Assembly: GCA_037190845.1 (NCBI GenBank) | Contig: JBBCJI010000020.1 | Span: 1-21,808 of the forward strand | Direction: 5' to 3' | Origin: JBEBVQ01 sp037190845 | GTDB lineage: Bacteria; Bacteroidota; Bacteroidia; Chitinophagales; Chitinophagaceae | DNA: 21,808 nt | Shown: positions 1-9,784 of the stretch, piece after piece | Position numbering within the stretch: the first letter of the stretch is position 1 | Layout of the letters: the number at the start of each line of letters is the position of its first letter | The notes under the pieces: model-generated | The model's database searches: none | The model's input: only the letters and a program-made list of their open reading frames with translations | What the model was told of the DNA's origin: nothing | Translations under genes and position numbers: made by a program

Positions 1-72
1 ATGAGGACTCCGGCAGGTGCTACCACCGATATTAATAGCGGTGGTAGCACCTGCCGGAGTCATCATTTTTTT
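1..72 (+). terminator. Strong rho-independent terminator of an upstream gene
   Basis: Bases 6-27 are the exact reverse complement of 40-61, giving a 22-bp perfect stem. With one mismatch it extends by four more pairs outward (2-4 with 62-65 region). The loop is about 12 bases (28-39), and seven T residues follow at 66-72. This is a textbook intrinsic terminator in the plus direction, so a plus-strand gene probably ends just left of the window. It also insulates the secreted-protein genes that start at 203 from read-through. Confidence 0.9.
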
Positions 73-142
73 ATGAACCTAAGTGTTTACACGGAGTTTT
101 TTATTCAGCGTATACCATCATTCTGTCTGTATCATTTAACAT

Positions 143-150
143 GATCTTTG
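143..150 (+). promoter_or_regulatory. Possible Bacteroidota -7 box for the first secreted-protein gene
   Basis: GATCTTTG matches the Bacteroidota -7 consensus TAnnTTTG at five of six fixed positions and lies about 50 bases upstream of the ATG at 203. I found no convincing TTTG-type -33 element about 20 bases upstream, so this is weak. It is the best candidate in the 130-base leader between the terminator and the gene, which holds nothing else I can name. Confidence 0.25.
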
Positions 151-202
151 TTTACAGCCATTAACCCGGAGTGGGAGATCCCGGTTGAAATCAGGACGTG
201 TT

Positions 203-3200
203 ATGCTAAATAAATACCTGTTGATATTCGTATGTATTCTTGTGGGCGGTATTGTATCGCCTTCGAAGGCACATGCTACACATGGCGCAGGTGGAGAATT
301 GATCTACGAGTGGGTGAGTGATTCCACTTACCGGTTTTATTTCCGTTATTTCCGTGATTGCAGCGGTGCTTCGGAAGAATCTACACAGCGCATGTGCTAC
401 TTCAATGTTTGTGGCAGCGTCTCAGGTTCCATTACACTTACTAAAATGAACGTCCTGCCGGATGGCCGGGCAAATGGTTTGGAAGTAGATCCAGGTTGTC
501 CCGGTTATCCTACCAGATGTATGGGTGGGACCAGTGGACTTCCGGGATACCGTGAATGGTGGTATACCGGTGTTTATACCCTACCGTCGCGATGTGATTA
601 CTGGACGTTTTCTGTAGTGATCTCCAACAGGAATACCAGTACGAATATAGGTACAGGCGATCTGTATATAGAGGCTACATTGAATAACAGGAACGGCCTG
701 CGCAACCGATCTCCTTACTTTTCCATGAGACCGGTGCCGTATGTATGCGTGGGTATGCCATATTCATTTAACAACGGTGCGATAGACCCGGACGGAGACT
801 CGCTGTCTTTCGAGTTTATACAGCCCAGGACTGCCGGTGCCTGCCAGGCAGTTTATAGTGCTACGCCTGTTGCATATCGCAGTCCGACCTTTAATCTGAA
901 TGAACCTTTTAGTACGGGTAATACATTCAATTTCAATACTGCCAATGGGGAGATGACATTTACGCCTGCTGCCCTGAGTACAAACACGGTGTCGGTACGG
1001 GTGAGTGACTGGCGTAATGGTGTCCGGATAGGTTCTGTCATGCGGGATATTCAGATACAGGTGCTTGCCTGTTCGAGTCCCCCGACTTCAGTCACACCTG
1101 ATCCTGTATCGGTCACGGGAGGGCATATCATAGGAGGGCAGGTACAGGGTGCCGCTAACCAGCCGCTGAGTTTTTGTTTTAACGTTGCATCTGATTCCGC
1201 CAACCGCAGACTGGTTGTGTCGGATAATCATACGGTGTCCATACCCGGTTCTAATATTTTATATCTTAATCAGGGGGCTAACAGAGTGACCGGTTGTTTT
1301 ACCTGGACACCAGGCTGTGCCGATACCGGGATGCGTACGCTGACGATCGTAGTAAAGGATTCTACCTGCCTGCCGCCCGGTGTGGCCGTAACACGTGTTT
1401 TTACCATCCCTGTCTACATCCGGACCGGATCGTCAACAGAGCGGGAAGTGATCATATGTAGGGATGCTGAGGTGCAGTTACAGACAACGGGTGGAATACA
1501 AGCAAGGTGGTCTGTACAGCCCGGCGGATCGCCGATCGGCAGCCTGAGCTGTACAACATGCAGCAGTCCGGTAGCCCGGCCGGAAGTAACAACCGTTTAC
1601 GAGGCTTTTTCAGGAAGTGAGAGCTGTTATAATACGGATCGTATAACGGTGCGTGTAGATAATGATAATAACCAGATTGCAATTACTATGTTGCCGGAGG
1701 TACTGTGTAGTTCCGGGTATGTCGATCTGTCTGTAAGTGCTTCAGGGCCGCGGCCTTTATCTAATATAGCTTGCGGACCTACAGCCTCTGCACCTTCCGC
1801 TGTGATGGATACGGTAGAGATCATTCCCTGGAATGCTCCGATACAGAATATGAACAATCCGGTCAGCACGCCTTTTTCCGGTAACCATAGTGTGACTGCC
1901 AGGCATCAGTACCTGCTCCGTGCTGCTGACATACGTGCGTCAGGTATGTACTCCGGTACGTTGTATGGCATGTCATTCCGGATATCTTCCATCGGTACAG
2001 GCGCTGTATACGACAATCTTACCATCAGTCTGGGCTGTACCCGGGAGCAGGAGATGAGTACGGCAGGAGGATTTTTTTCAGGTACATCGCAGGTGTACGC
2101 ATCCGCCGGGACAGTAAATATTCCACCCGGAGGCGGATATCTGCAGTTTGATTTTATCGTTCCCTATAATTGGGATACGATGCAGAATCTGATTGTGGAT
2201 GTCTGCTATGCCAACAGCGTTCCGGTCAGTCCTGTCTATACTTATTTTTTCAACAACAGTTACCAGAGTACACTTTACAGTTATGATACATCCGGTAGTA
2301 TCTGCAGTGGTGGTGCTTCGACGGGGACTGTATATTCCACGCATGAATTGCCGCAGATGCGGTTCAACTATCAACCGGCTCCGGAATCAGATTTTTCCTG
2401 GCGTTGGGGCAACAGCCTGTTTGAACCATCCTCTATCGGAAGTTCCGTACGGACTTATGTGGATGAAAGCAAAAAAATATGGGTCCATGCCAATAGCCGA
2501 CATGGTTGTCTGATTGGCGATACGCTGGATTTACATATTCCGCCGTCGTTTCGTGTACTGCCTGAAAATGCTGCAATATGCCTCGGCGATACGCTGAGCC
2601 TTTATGCGGAACATAGTACAGACAGCCGCTGGTATGAAAACGGATTTAACCCGGCCAATACACTAAGTTGTATTCATTGTGATACACCCCGTGCTTTCCC
2701 TGTAGCAGGTGTTGTATACACAGCAGTATTGCGTAATGATTTGGGTTGTGCAGATACTTTATATGTCCCTGTGGAAGTGAAGCCTGTGCCTGATGTACGG
2801 ATAATCAGGCCCGTAGCCGATACTACCGTGCGTTATCAGGAAAGGTTACAGCTTATCGCAGAGGGTGCGGAACACTACGTGTGGAGTCCGCCGCGCTATC
2901 TGGATAATGCGTACATCAACAACCCGGTATCAATGGCGGAAAATGCCACAACCTATATTGTTACCGGTATGTCGGATGGTTGTATCGGTTACGATACTGT
3001 ACGTGTGCATGTCGATTTCAGAGGACATGTCATGATACCTTCTGCATTTTCTCCCAACGGTGACGGGAAAAATGATCTGTTCCGTGTTGCCAATCTCAGT
3101 TTCCAGCAGATTATGGAGTTCCGTGTGTTTAATCGCTGGGGTGAAGAAGTTTTTTATGCAGCGCCGGGAGATAAAGCAGAATGGGACGGAACGCTGCAGG

Positions 3201-3301
3201 GACAGCCACAGCCGATAGACACCTACAGATATCTGATACGTATTGCCTACCCGGACGGGCAGATGGAAACCTATAATGGTGATGTAACGCTTGTGCGATA
3301 A
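203..3301 (+). CDS. Secreted multidomain protein with T9SS type B (CHU_C, gliding-motility-associated) C-terminal domain
   Basis: The protein has 1032 residues from the ATG at 203. A TTG at 185 would add six residues, but the ATG gives a compact signal peptide (Lys, then a hydrophobic core, cleavage likely near AHA-T). Just after the signal comes a GGELIY...YFRYFRDCSG segment, a common N-terminal module of Bacteroidota surface proteins. Ig-like segments lie at about 414-483, 496-780 (interrupted), 780-863 and 862-936. Residues 944-1032 (IPSAFSPNGDGKNDLF, then FNRWGEEVF and a WDGT motif) are the CHU_C/TIGR04131 domain that directs export and attachment through the T9SS. The segment near 520-728 is a beta-sandwich-like module inserted inside an Ig-like domain. 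No catalytic motif is seen, so the role is probably adhesion or cell-surface structure. The next gene starts 8 bases downstream, suggesting co-transcription. Confidence 0.88.
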   Translation: MLNKYLLIFVCILVGGIVSPSKAHATHGAGGELIYEWVSDSTYRFYFRYFRDCSGASEESTQRMCYFNVCGSVSGSITLTKMNVLPDGRANGLEVDPGCPGYPTRCMGGTSGLPGYREWWYTGVYTLPSRCDYWTFSVVISNRNTSTNIGTGDLYIEATLNNRNGLRNRSPYFSMRPVPYVCVGMPYSFNNGAIDPDGDSLSFEFIQPRTAGACQAVYSATPVAYRSPTFNLNEPFSTGNTFNFNTANGEMTFTPAALSTNTVSVRVSDWRNGVRIGSVMRDIQIQVLACSSPPTSVTPDPVSVTGGHIIGGQVQGAANQPLSFCFNVASDSANRRLVVSDNHTVSIPGSNILYLNQGANRVTGCFTWTPGCADTGMRTLTIVVKDSTCLPPGVAVTRVFTIPVYIRTGSSTEREVIICRDAEVQLQTTGGIQARWSVQPGGSPIGSLSCTTCSSPVARPEVTTVYEAFSGSESCYNTDRITVRVDNDNNQIAITMLPEVLCSSGYVDLSVSASGPRPLSNIACGPTASAPSAVMDTVEIIPWNAPIQNMNNPVSTPFSGNHSVTARHQYLLRAADIRASGMYSGTLYGMSFRISSIGTGAVYDNLTISLGCTREQEMSTAGGFFSGTSQVYASAGTVNIPPGGGYLQFDFIVPYNWDTMQNLIVDVCYANSVPVSPVYTYFFNNSYQSTLYSYDTSGSICSGGASTGTVYSTHELPQMRFNYQPAPESDFSWRWGNSLFEPSSIGSSVRTYVDESKKIWVHANSRHGCLIGDTLDLHIPPSFRVLPENAAICLGDTLSLYAEHSTDSRWYENGFNPANTLSCIHCDTPRAFPVAGVVYTAVLRNDLGCADTLYVPVEVKPVPDVRIIRPVADTTVRYQERLQLIAEGAEHYVWSPPRYLDNAYINNPVSMAENATTYIVTGMSDGCIGYDTVRVHVDFRGHVMIPSAFSPNGDGKNDLFRVANLSFQQIMEFRVFNRWGEEVFYAAPGDKAEWDGTLQGQPQPIDTYRYLIRIAYPDGQMETYNGDVTLVR

Positions 3302-3309
3302 CAGTAAAA

Positions 3310-6300
3310 ATGATTACCCTTAAACCATGTTATATGAAAACGATGAGTTACACAAATAACCCCCAGGCAGTTCTAAGACGCCTATTGCTGCTTGGCTGTA
3401 TGATGGCTCTTGCAAGCGGAACGCTGCGGGCCCAGGTGCTTCCTGAATTTTCGAAGAATACAGGCACGACTCCCAATAATACACTGACCTGGGGTGGCGG
3501 ATCCACTCACAAAAAATCGCAGCAACTTTATCGTGCAGGAGATTTTGGGCCTATGGTTGTGTCCGGAAAGATACATAAGTTATATTTCATGTATGGCTCT
3601 ACTGGTATTGCTGCCCCGACCACTTATACCAATCTTTTTGTGAAAATGGGTCAGACAACGGATACCGCCTATGTCAATACTACGTTTTATACAGGGCTTA
3701 CAACTGTTTTGTCTGCCTCGACCTATATGATCGGAGCCGGTACGGAAGGGGCATGGTTTGAAGTGCCTCTGCAGATACCCTTTGATTACGATACTTCAAA
3801 GACACTCATTGTAGAGATATACTATGATGCGCTGTCTAATGCAGATAACAATACCGGGTTCGGTACGTTCAATGGAGGAACCAGAACGGGGAGAAAGCTG
3901 AATTCGAATAGTGTTACGGCACTTACAGGAAATACACAAAATACGCTTCCCAATTTTGGTATTGAGATCATATCCCAGGTAAGCAGAAATGCAGGGATCA
4001 GCAGGTTAGTTACTCCGGTGAATTTCTGTTCCGGTAGTCGTAATGTAAGCGTTGAAGTGCGTAATAATGGCATCGGCAGAATTAATAACCTGGCGATTGA
4101 CTGGTCATTGGATGGTGTGCCGCAGCCTCGGATTAATTACAATTCGCTGATTGATACACTGGGAAGTATAGCAGGTAATCGTGCCGTTGTTGCATTGGGC
4201 AATGTCGCACTTGGTACAAATCCTCATGCGATACGTGCCTGGATATTCCAGGTTGACGGACAGCCTGACATGATGCATGCAGATGATACACTGCTTGTTT
4301 CTCTGCAGTCTTCATTGTCCGGTACTTTTACAATAAACCGGTCCCAGCCTACCTCAGGTACTAACTTCAACTCTTTTTCCGATATGGCCGCTGCACTGAA
4401 TACGCGGGGTGTTTGTGGACCCCTTGTGGTCAATGTAGCGCCGAATACGGGACCATATTACGAGAGTTTTACATTGCAGGATGTCCAGGGAACAAGCTCT
4501 TCCAACACGATCCGGATCAATGGTAACGGGAATGTGCTGCAGGATACGTTACGTCCGTTTGTGACCTTGTCCCGTACAGCCTATACCCGTATTGACAGCA
4601 TCGTATTCCGGAGCATTCTTAATAACAATGTGGGTGGCGTGCTGATCACCAAAGAATCGCATCATGATAGTATTACAAATTGTGTTTTTGATTTTGCTAC
4701 TATAGATAATTCTACTTCGGGTAATTATGCGATTGCCTTCAGTAATTCTGCAACAATTGCCACCACTGCCGGAAAGAACGGATCACATTGTTATATCGCA
4801 GGCAACCGGATCACCTGTTCCGGCGCAATGGCCGGTGCGGCCCACGGTATTTCTGTGGCCGGCGCCAGCGATTCCAATATGATTGTGAACAACCTTATTG
4901 AAAATACATACAACTACGGTATTTATATAGCAGGGGCTACCGGCACGCTCGTCTCCGGTAATGAAATACACAGGGCGGCTAAAAACGCACGGGTGACGAC
5001 ATTCCTTGCTATTTATACTACAGGAGATGTCCCCGGAACGAAAATCCTGGGTAATCGCCTTCGTGACCCGATGGGGCCTGCTCCAACCAATAGCATCAGT
5101 TCCGCATACACAGCTTTGCGATTGCTTGGAAGCGGTACGGCGTCCAATCCCGTCATTGTAGCCAATAATATTGTCTACAATATGAACTGGAGTGGGGAGG
5201 CTTATGGTGTATATCTGGATGATGCGATGCACAATAAGATATATCATAACACTATTGTGTTTGACAAGGCCGTAAGCAGTACCAGTGATCAGATGGGGAT
5301 CTATGCGAGAGATGTTAATACCGGTACTGAATTCAAGAATAATATCATCAGCATTACCGAGGGTGGAAACAGCGGTAAATACGGATTTTATTACGAAACC
5401 TTTTCCGATACGTCCATGCCTGATCCGGGTAATAACAACATCTATGTGCATTCTAATCAGTCAGGTCCTCAGTATTATGGTTATTATAATGGAAAGGCTT
5501 TTCCTGACAGGTCTGCATTCCGTGCAGCCTATCCGGGAGTAGAGGCAATATCCCTGGATGTGGATCCCCGTTTTGTTAATCCTTCTGCCGGTAACTTCAA
5601 TCCTGCCAACAGGGCACTGCAGGGTAGCGGGCAATACCTCACATCCGTTGTGTCTGATGATATAGCCGGTACGGCCCGTGCGCAGGCGCCTACGCCAGGC
5701 GCTTATGAGATCGTGGTTCCTGCAGGCGCCAATGCACGGATAGCTGCACGGGTAACGCCTGAAAGCTATTTCTGTGGTGGCAATCATGAGATAAAAGTTG
5801 TCGTTCAGAATGTCGGTACAACGCCGGTATCGTCCATTCAGGTGCACTGGTCTCTGAATGGGGTGGTACAGGCTCCGTATACCTATACCGGTACGCTGAC
5901 TGTGCCGGGGAGCGCTTCAGGGAATATGGATACCGTAACGTTGGGCAGCGTGGCTATTCCTTCGGGTAGCAGTGTGCTCAAAGCCTGGACGGTGCTTGCG
6001 GGAGATGTAAACAATATGAATGATACGTTGACGGAATCATTTGCCACGGCAATGTCGGGTAATTACACTGTTGATGCAGCTACAGCTACAGGAGGTGTCA
6101 ATTTCCGTTCATTTACGGACCTGAGCGAAGCATTGTATCAGAGAGGTGTGTGCGGACCTGTAGTTGTAGATGTATCTCCCGGTAATTATAATGAAGCCGT
6201 TACCTTCCGTAATCACCCCGGAGCCGGTCCCGGCAATCATGTGCGCATCAATGGTCACGGAAGTGTACTACAATACGGTACTGCAACGACGACCGGAGGG

Positions 6301-9300
6301 ATACGGCAGTTGCTTACTTTGTCGGGAACGAGATACATGCGTATAGACAGTATGGTGTTCCGGATCGCGAGTGATCGCGGATGGGGCACCTGGGTTACAG
6401 CAGGCGCGATGTACGATAGTATTACCAATTCCAGGTATGATATGACAAACGTCAGTGCTACCACTTCTGCAAACGGAACGGGTATTGTTTTTTCCTTATC
6501 AGAAAGTAGTGTGACCGGTACCGGTGTAAGTGGGACTCATTGCTATATTTCCGGCAATCATATCCAGGGGCCTGCTACGGCCGGAGGTCCGTATTATGCA
6601 GTCTCTACTGCGTCAGGAGGGAACGATAGTAATATTATCGTGAATAATGTTTTCGAAAATATTCATTTCACAGGTGTTTATATCAGCGGTGCGATAGGGA
6701 CGCTGATACAGGGGAATGAAATACACCGGAAGAGTAAGCAGGTGGGTAGTACCTTCTACGGGATTCAGATATTGGGTAGCTCCCCCGGAACCCGTGTGCT
6801 GGGTAACCGCATACATAGTCCGGTTGCAGATACGGTGTCTGCTATCAACTTTGCGTTCCGTGGTATCAATACATCGTCATCTTCCGCAGGTACAACGCAG
6901 CACCCTGTATTGGTTGCCAATAATTTGGTGTACAATATCAATCAGGGGGGCACAAGTGCTGTACAGGGGATTTATCTGGACGCTGTGTCCCATTACAACG
7001 TCTATCATAATACAGTTGCATTCAACAGGCCCTATGCCGGCGCTGGCGCCATTTCGGGTATTTATGCAACTGGTAGTCTGAACGGTGTGGCTATAAAAAA
7101 TAACCTTGTAAGTATCACCGCGGGTAGTACGGGTATAAAATACGGATTTTATTATGCTACTGCTGTTACAGTAAGTGGTATTGATGCTCAGCGTAATAAT
7201 TTCCATGTCAGTTCCACACAGTCCGGTGTACAGAATTATGGATATGCAACTACGGCTTATGCAACACAGTCGGCGTTCCAGGGTGTTTATCCGGCATTGG
7301 AAGCGGGATCACTTATGGTAAACCCACAGTTTGCTAATGTTGCTACAGGTTATCTGCTGCCTACGAATCAGGCATTGCAGGGTAACGGTGTAAATCTTGT
7401 TGCGGAAATTCCGGAAGATATCGAAGGCACAACCCGCTCTGCAGTACCTACGCCAGGTGCTTACGAAATACCCGCCAGCGCAGGATACAATGCAGGGGTA
7501 GATGCGTTGGTGTCTCCCGGTCGTATATTGTGCCAGGGGCAGCAGGAGATAAAGATTGGGGTACAGAATGCGGGTTCATTCCCGATCACTGCGATGACGG
7601 TACAATGGACTTTAAACGGAGTGGCACAGACACCATACGCTTATACCGGTAGTCTGGACGTGCCGGGCGGTGCAGGCGGTAATATCGATACGATCACGCT
7701 TGGAACGGTTTCTGTACCGGCCGGGGTGAATACACTTCGTGCCTGGACGGTTGTTGCCAACGACGTCAATCCGGCTAATGATACACTGGAAGTAAGGATT
7801 GAACCATCCGATTTCAGCTTGTTTGCAGCGACGGACAGTATATGTACCGGATCAGGTGCTTTTATGCGTCTCGTTCCGGAGACCGGCTATGAGGATGGCA
7901 TGCTGCAGTGGGAACGTTCATCCAATGGCACTGTATATACTCCTGTTGCAGGCACGGATACTGTGTTTTATACTACGGGAGGAATGACGTCCGGAGCATG
8001 GTATCGTGTGCGTATCGCATCCGGTACAGACGGGTGCTATTCTGATACGATGCGTATACATGTTGTTGATCCAATGTTGACCGCAACTACCGGAAATACC
8101 CGATGTGGTACCGGAACTGCAGTGCTTTCTGCTACAGCTTCAGCAGGCAGTACGGTAAAGTGGTATACCGGTGCGACCGGAGGGCTGCCGATAGCTACAG
8201 GAAATACTTTTACAACACCGCCGGTTACAGGGAATACTACCTACTATGCTGCTGCTGCCCTGGGTAATGGCCGGTCATTTCACTTAGGGCCGTTGAATCC
8301 GGCTGCAGTCGGTACTTCAACGTCTACCAACAGCCTGCCGAACTGGGTTGTATATTTTTCGGTGCATACCACAACCGTGCTGGAGTCGGTAGATGTTTTC
8401 CCGACTGCCGCTTCGGTAGGTAAGAGCAGTGCATTGCGGATTATCAATCTGGGAGACAACTCGGTTGTACGCCTGGTGCCTTATACGGCAACCGTCGCCG
8501 GCACAACAACATCGGGGCAGACGGTTACGATCAATCAGAAACTACCTCCCGGCAATTACTCTATAGGGTTGGCGGATAATGCAGTCGCATTGATGATCAA
8601 CAGTCAGAGCGGTGGGGTATATCCATATGCATCGGATGAGCTGAGTATTACGGGACATAATTTTTCCAGCAACCCTGCATACTACTGGTTTTTTTACAAC
8701 TGGAAAATTGGCTATGGATGTGAATCTCCACGACAGGCGGTGCAGGTCACAGTGACAACACCTCCACCGGTCAGCATATCGGCGTCCAACACTATCGTTT
8801 GTGCGGGAGATACTTTAGATCTGACGGCTACCTCTGCCAATAGTGGTTATACCTATACCTGGCGCCCGGGGAATCATACCGGTAGCACTGTGTCTGTAGC
8901 GCCTGTGATCAGCACTACTTATCATATGAATGCGCTGGATAACAGCGGTGGTACGCATAACGGATGCGTGCTTGAAGATTCAATTACTGTTACAGTGAAT
9001 TCACTGCCTCCGGCTGCTGTTACGGCAAACGGATCAACCGAATTCTGTGAAGGTGGCAGTGTCTCTCTGATTGCTAACTCAGGACTGGGGTATACATACC
9101 AGTGGTATCGGGATAATGCTTTGATTCCTGCTGCTGCTAATTCTACTTATCAGGCCTTGACGCAGGGGGCATATACCGTCAGGGTAACGGGAAGCAATAC
9201 CTGTGCTTCCGTATCTGCCCCTGTGCATGTAACGGTTCACTCTGCCCCACGACCGGTGATTACCCGGAACGGAGATGTGCTGACGACCGGCAGCTTTGCA

Positions 9301-9702
9301 CAATATCAATGGAGACGGAATGGCACGCCTGTTCCCGGAGGATCCGGACAGTCGTTGACACCGGATCAGCCGGGCGATTACACAGTAACGGTAACGGATG
9401 ATAATGGATGTTCCGGTACTTCTGTTCCGCTGGCTTTCCAGCCTTCTGATGGCGTGCGGGATGCAGCTATGGCTGACAGGGTGCGGCTTTATCCTAATCC
9501 TGTAACGGATATACTGTATGTAAGCTCACCAGTGCCGGTACATATATCGGTAAGCAGTCCGGACGGTAAGCTGGTGCGTTATCTGGAAAATGTACAGGAA
9601 GTACACATGGGTGATATAGTGCCGGGTGTTTATTTTATACGTGTCTATGACACAGGTGGTACATTGCTCAAAACGGAGAAGCTGATAAAATCCGGTAAAT
9701 AG
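3310..9702 (+). CDS. Giant secreted beta-helix/CARDB/Ig-like protein with T9SS type A sorting tail
   Basis: The protein has 2130 residues. A signal peptide ends near residue 41 (LRA-Q); ATGs at 3334 or 3343 would give a shorter n-region and cannot be excluded. Residues 42-226 form a module of the same kind as the insert in the preceding protein. A CARDB-like segment (from N227) and a right-handed parallel beta-helix rich in N-x-I/V-x-x-N turns (about 338-800) form a unit that is repeated at 808-1393 (CARDB 808, helix 918). A third CARDB-like segment begins at 1394 without a helix. It is followed by Ig-like domains near 1501-1587, 1587-1815 (with an insert at about 1652-1800), 1816-1895, 1897-1980 and 1980-2040. 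Residues 2057-2130 (RLYPNPVTDILYV ... PGVYFIRV) are the Por_Secre_tail/TIGR04183 T9SS type A signal. Beta-helices of this type occur in polysaccharide lyases and in adhesins; I see no clear catalytic residues, so the substrate or ligand is unknown. It is probably co-transcribed with the gene upstream. Confidence 0.9.
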   Translation: MITLKPCYMKTMSYTNNPQAVLRRLLLLGCMMALASGTLRAQVLPEFSKNTGTTPNNTLTWGGGSTHKKSQQLYRAGDFGPMVVSGKIHKLYFMYGSTGIAAPTTYTNLFVKMGQTTDTAYVNTTFYTGLTTVLSASTYMIGAGTEGAWFEVPLQIPFDYDTSKTLIVEIYYDALSNADNNTGFGTFNGGTRTGRKLNSNSVTALTGNTQNTLPNFGIEIISQVSRNAGISRLVTPVNFCSGSRNVSVEVRNNGIGRINNLAIDWSLDGVPQPRINYNSLIDTLGSIAGNRAVVALGNVALGTNPHAIRAWIFQVDGQPDMMHADDTLLVSLQSSLSGTFTINRSQPTSGTNFNSFSDMAAALNTRGVCGPLVVNVAPNTGPYYESFTLQDVQGTSSSNTIRINGNGNVLQDTLRPFVTLSRTAYTRIDSIVFRSILNNNVGGVLITKESHHDSITNCVFDFATIDNSTSGNYAIAFSNSATIATTAGKNGSHCYIAGNRITCSGAMAGAAHGISVAGASDSNMIVNNLIENTYNYGIYIAGATGTLVSGNEIHRAAKNARVTTFLAIYTTGDVPGTKILGNRLRDPMGPAPTNSISSAYTALRLLGSGTASNPVIVANNIVYNMNWSGEAYGVYLDDAMHNKIYHNTIVFDKAVSSTSDQMGIYARDVNTGTEFKNNIISITEGGNSGKYGFYYETFSDTSMPDPGNNNIYVHSNQSGPQYYGYYNGKAFPDRSAFRAAYPGVEAISLDVDPRFVNPSAGNFNPANRALQGSGQYLTSVVSDDIAGTARAQAPTPGAYEIVVPAGANARIAARVTPESYFCGGNHEIKVVVQNVGTTPVSSIQVHWSLNGVVQAPYTYTGTLTVPGSASGNMDTVTLGSVAIPSGSSVLKAWTVLAGDVNNMNDTLTESFATAMSGNYTVDAATATGGVNFRSFTDLSEALYQRGVCGPVVVDVSPGNYNEAVTFRNHPGAGPGNHVRINGHGSVLQYGTATTTGGIRQLLTLSGTRYMRIDSMVFRIASDRGWGTWVTAGAMYDSITNSRYDMTNVSATTSANGTGIVFSLSESSVTGTGVSGTHCYISGNHIQGPATAGGPYYAVSTASGGNDSNIIVNNVFENIHFTGVYISGAIGTLIQGNEIHRKSKQVGSTFYGIQILGSSPGTRVLGNRIHSPVADTVSAINFAFRGINTSSSSAGTTQHPVLVANNLVYNINQGGTSAVQGIYLDAVSHYNVYHNTVAFNRPYAGAGAISGIYATGSLNGVAIKNNLVSITAGSTGIKYGFYYATAVTVSGIDAQRNNFHVSSTQSGVQNYGYATTAYATQSAFQGVYPALEAGSLMVNPQFANVATGYLLPTNQALQGNGVNLVAEIPEDIEGTTRSAVPTPGAYEIPASAGYNAGVDALVSPGRILCQGQQEIKIGVQNAGSFPITAMTVQWTLNGVAQTPYAYTGSLDVPGGAGGNIDTITLGTVSVPAGVNTLRAWTVVANDVNPANDTLEVRIEPSDFSLFAATDSICTGSGAFMRLVPETGYEDGMLQWERSSNGTVYTPVAGTDTVFYTTGGMTSGAWYRVRIASGTDGCYSDTMRIHVVDPMLTATTGNTRCGTGTAVLSATASAGSTVKWYTGATGGLPIATGNTFTTPPVTGNTTYYAAAALGNGRSFHLGPLNPAAVGTSTSTNSLPNWVVYFSVHTTTVLESVDVFPTAASVGKSSALRIINLGDNSVVRLVPYTATVAGTTTSGQTVTINQKLPPGNYSIGLADNAVALMINSQSGGVYPYASDELSITGHNFSSNPAYYWFFYNWKIGYGCESPRQAVQVTVTTPPPVSISASNTIVCAGDTLDLTATSANSGYTYTWRPGNHTGSTVSVAPVISTTYHMNALDNSGGTHNGCVLEDSITVTVNSLPPAAVTANGSTEFCEGGSVSLIANSGLGYTYQWYRDNALIPAAANSTYQALTQGAYTVRVTGSNTCASVSAPVHVTVHSAPRPVITRNGDVLTTGSFAQYQWRRNGTPVPGGSGQSLTPDQPGDYTVTVTDDNGCSGTSVPLAFQPSDGVRDAAMADRVRLYPNPVTDILYVSSPVPVHISVSSPDGKLVRYLENVQEVHMGDIVPGVYFIRVYDTGGTLLKTEKLIKSGK

Positions 9703-9715
9703 TTCTACTGCCCTG

Positions 9716-9761
9716 AATGTTCAATGGCCCCGTTTCGATCGAAACGGGGCCATTGAACATT
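9716..9761. terminator. Perfect 46-base palindrome between convergent genes, likely bidirectional terminator
   Basis: The 46 bases read identically on both strands, with a GC-rich core (GGCCCCGTTTC and its complement) around a central GATC. The palindrome starts 13 bases after the stop of the giant secreted protein and lies 23 bases beyond the glutamine synthetase stop, so transcripts from both sides would fold it. On the plus strand it is followed by only four T residues, and on the minus strand there is no U-run. It therefore acts as a terminator by position and stem strength rather than by a canonical tail. Confidence 0.75.
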
Positions 9762-9784
9762 TTAAGTGTTCTGTTTGATTGTTT

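Noticed and set aside
4783..5451. 222-codon minus-strand open frame inside the giant secreted protein
   Set aside because: It lies wholly opposite a confidently read beta-helix region whose repeat structure matches the second copy; no recognisable protein motif.
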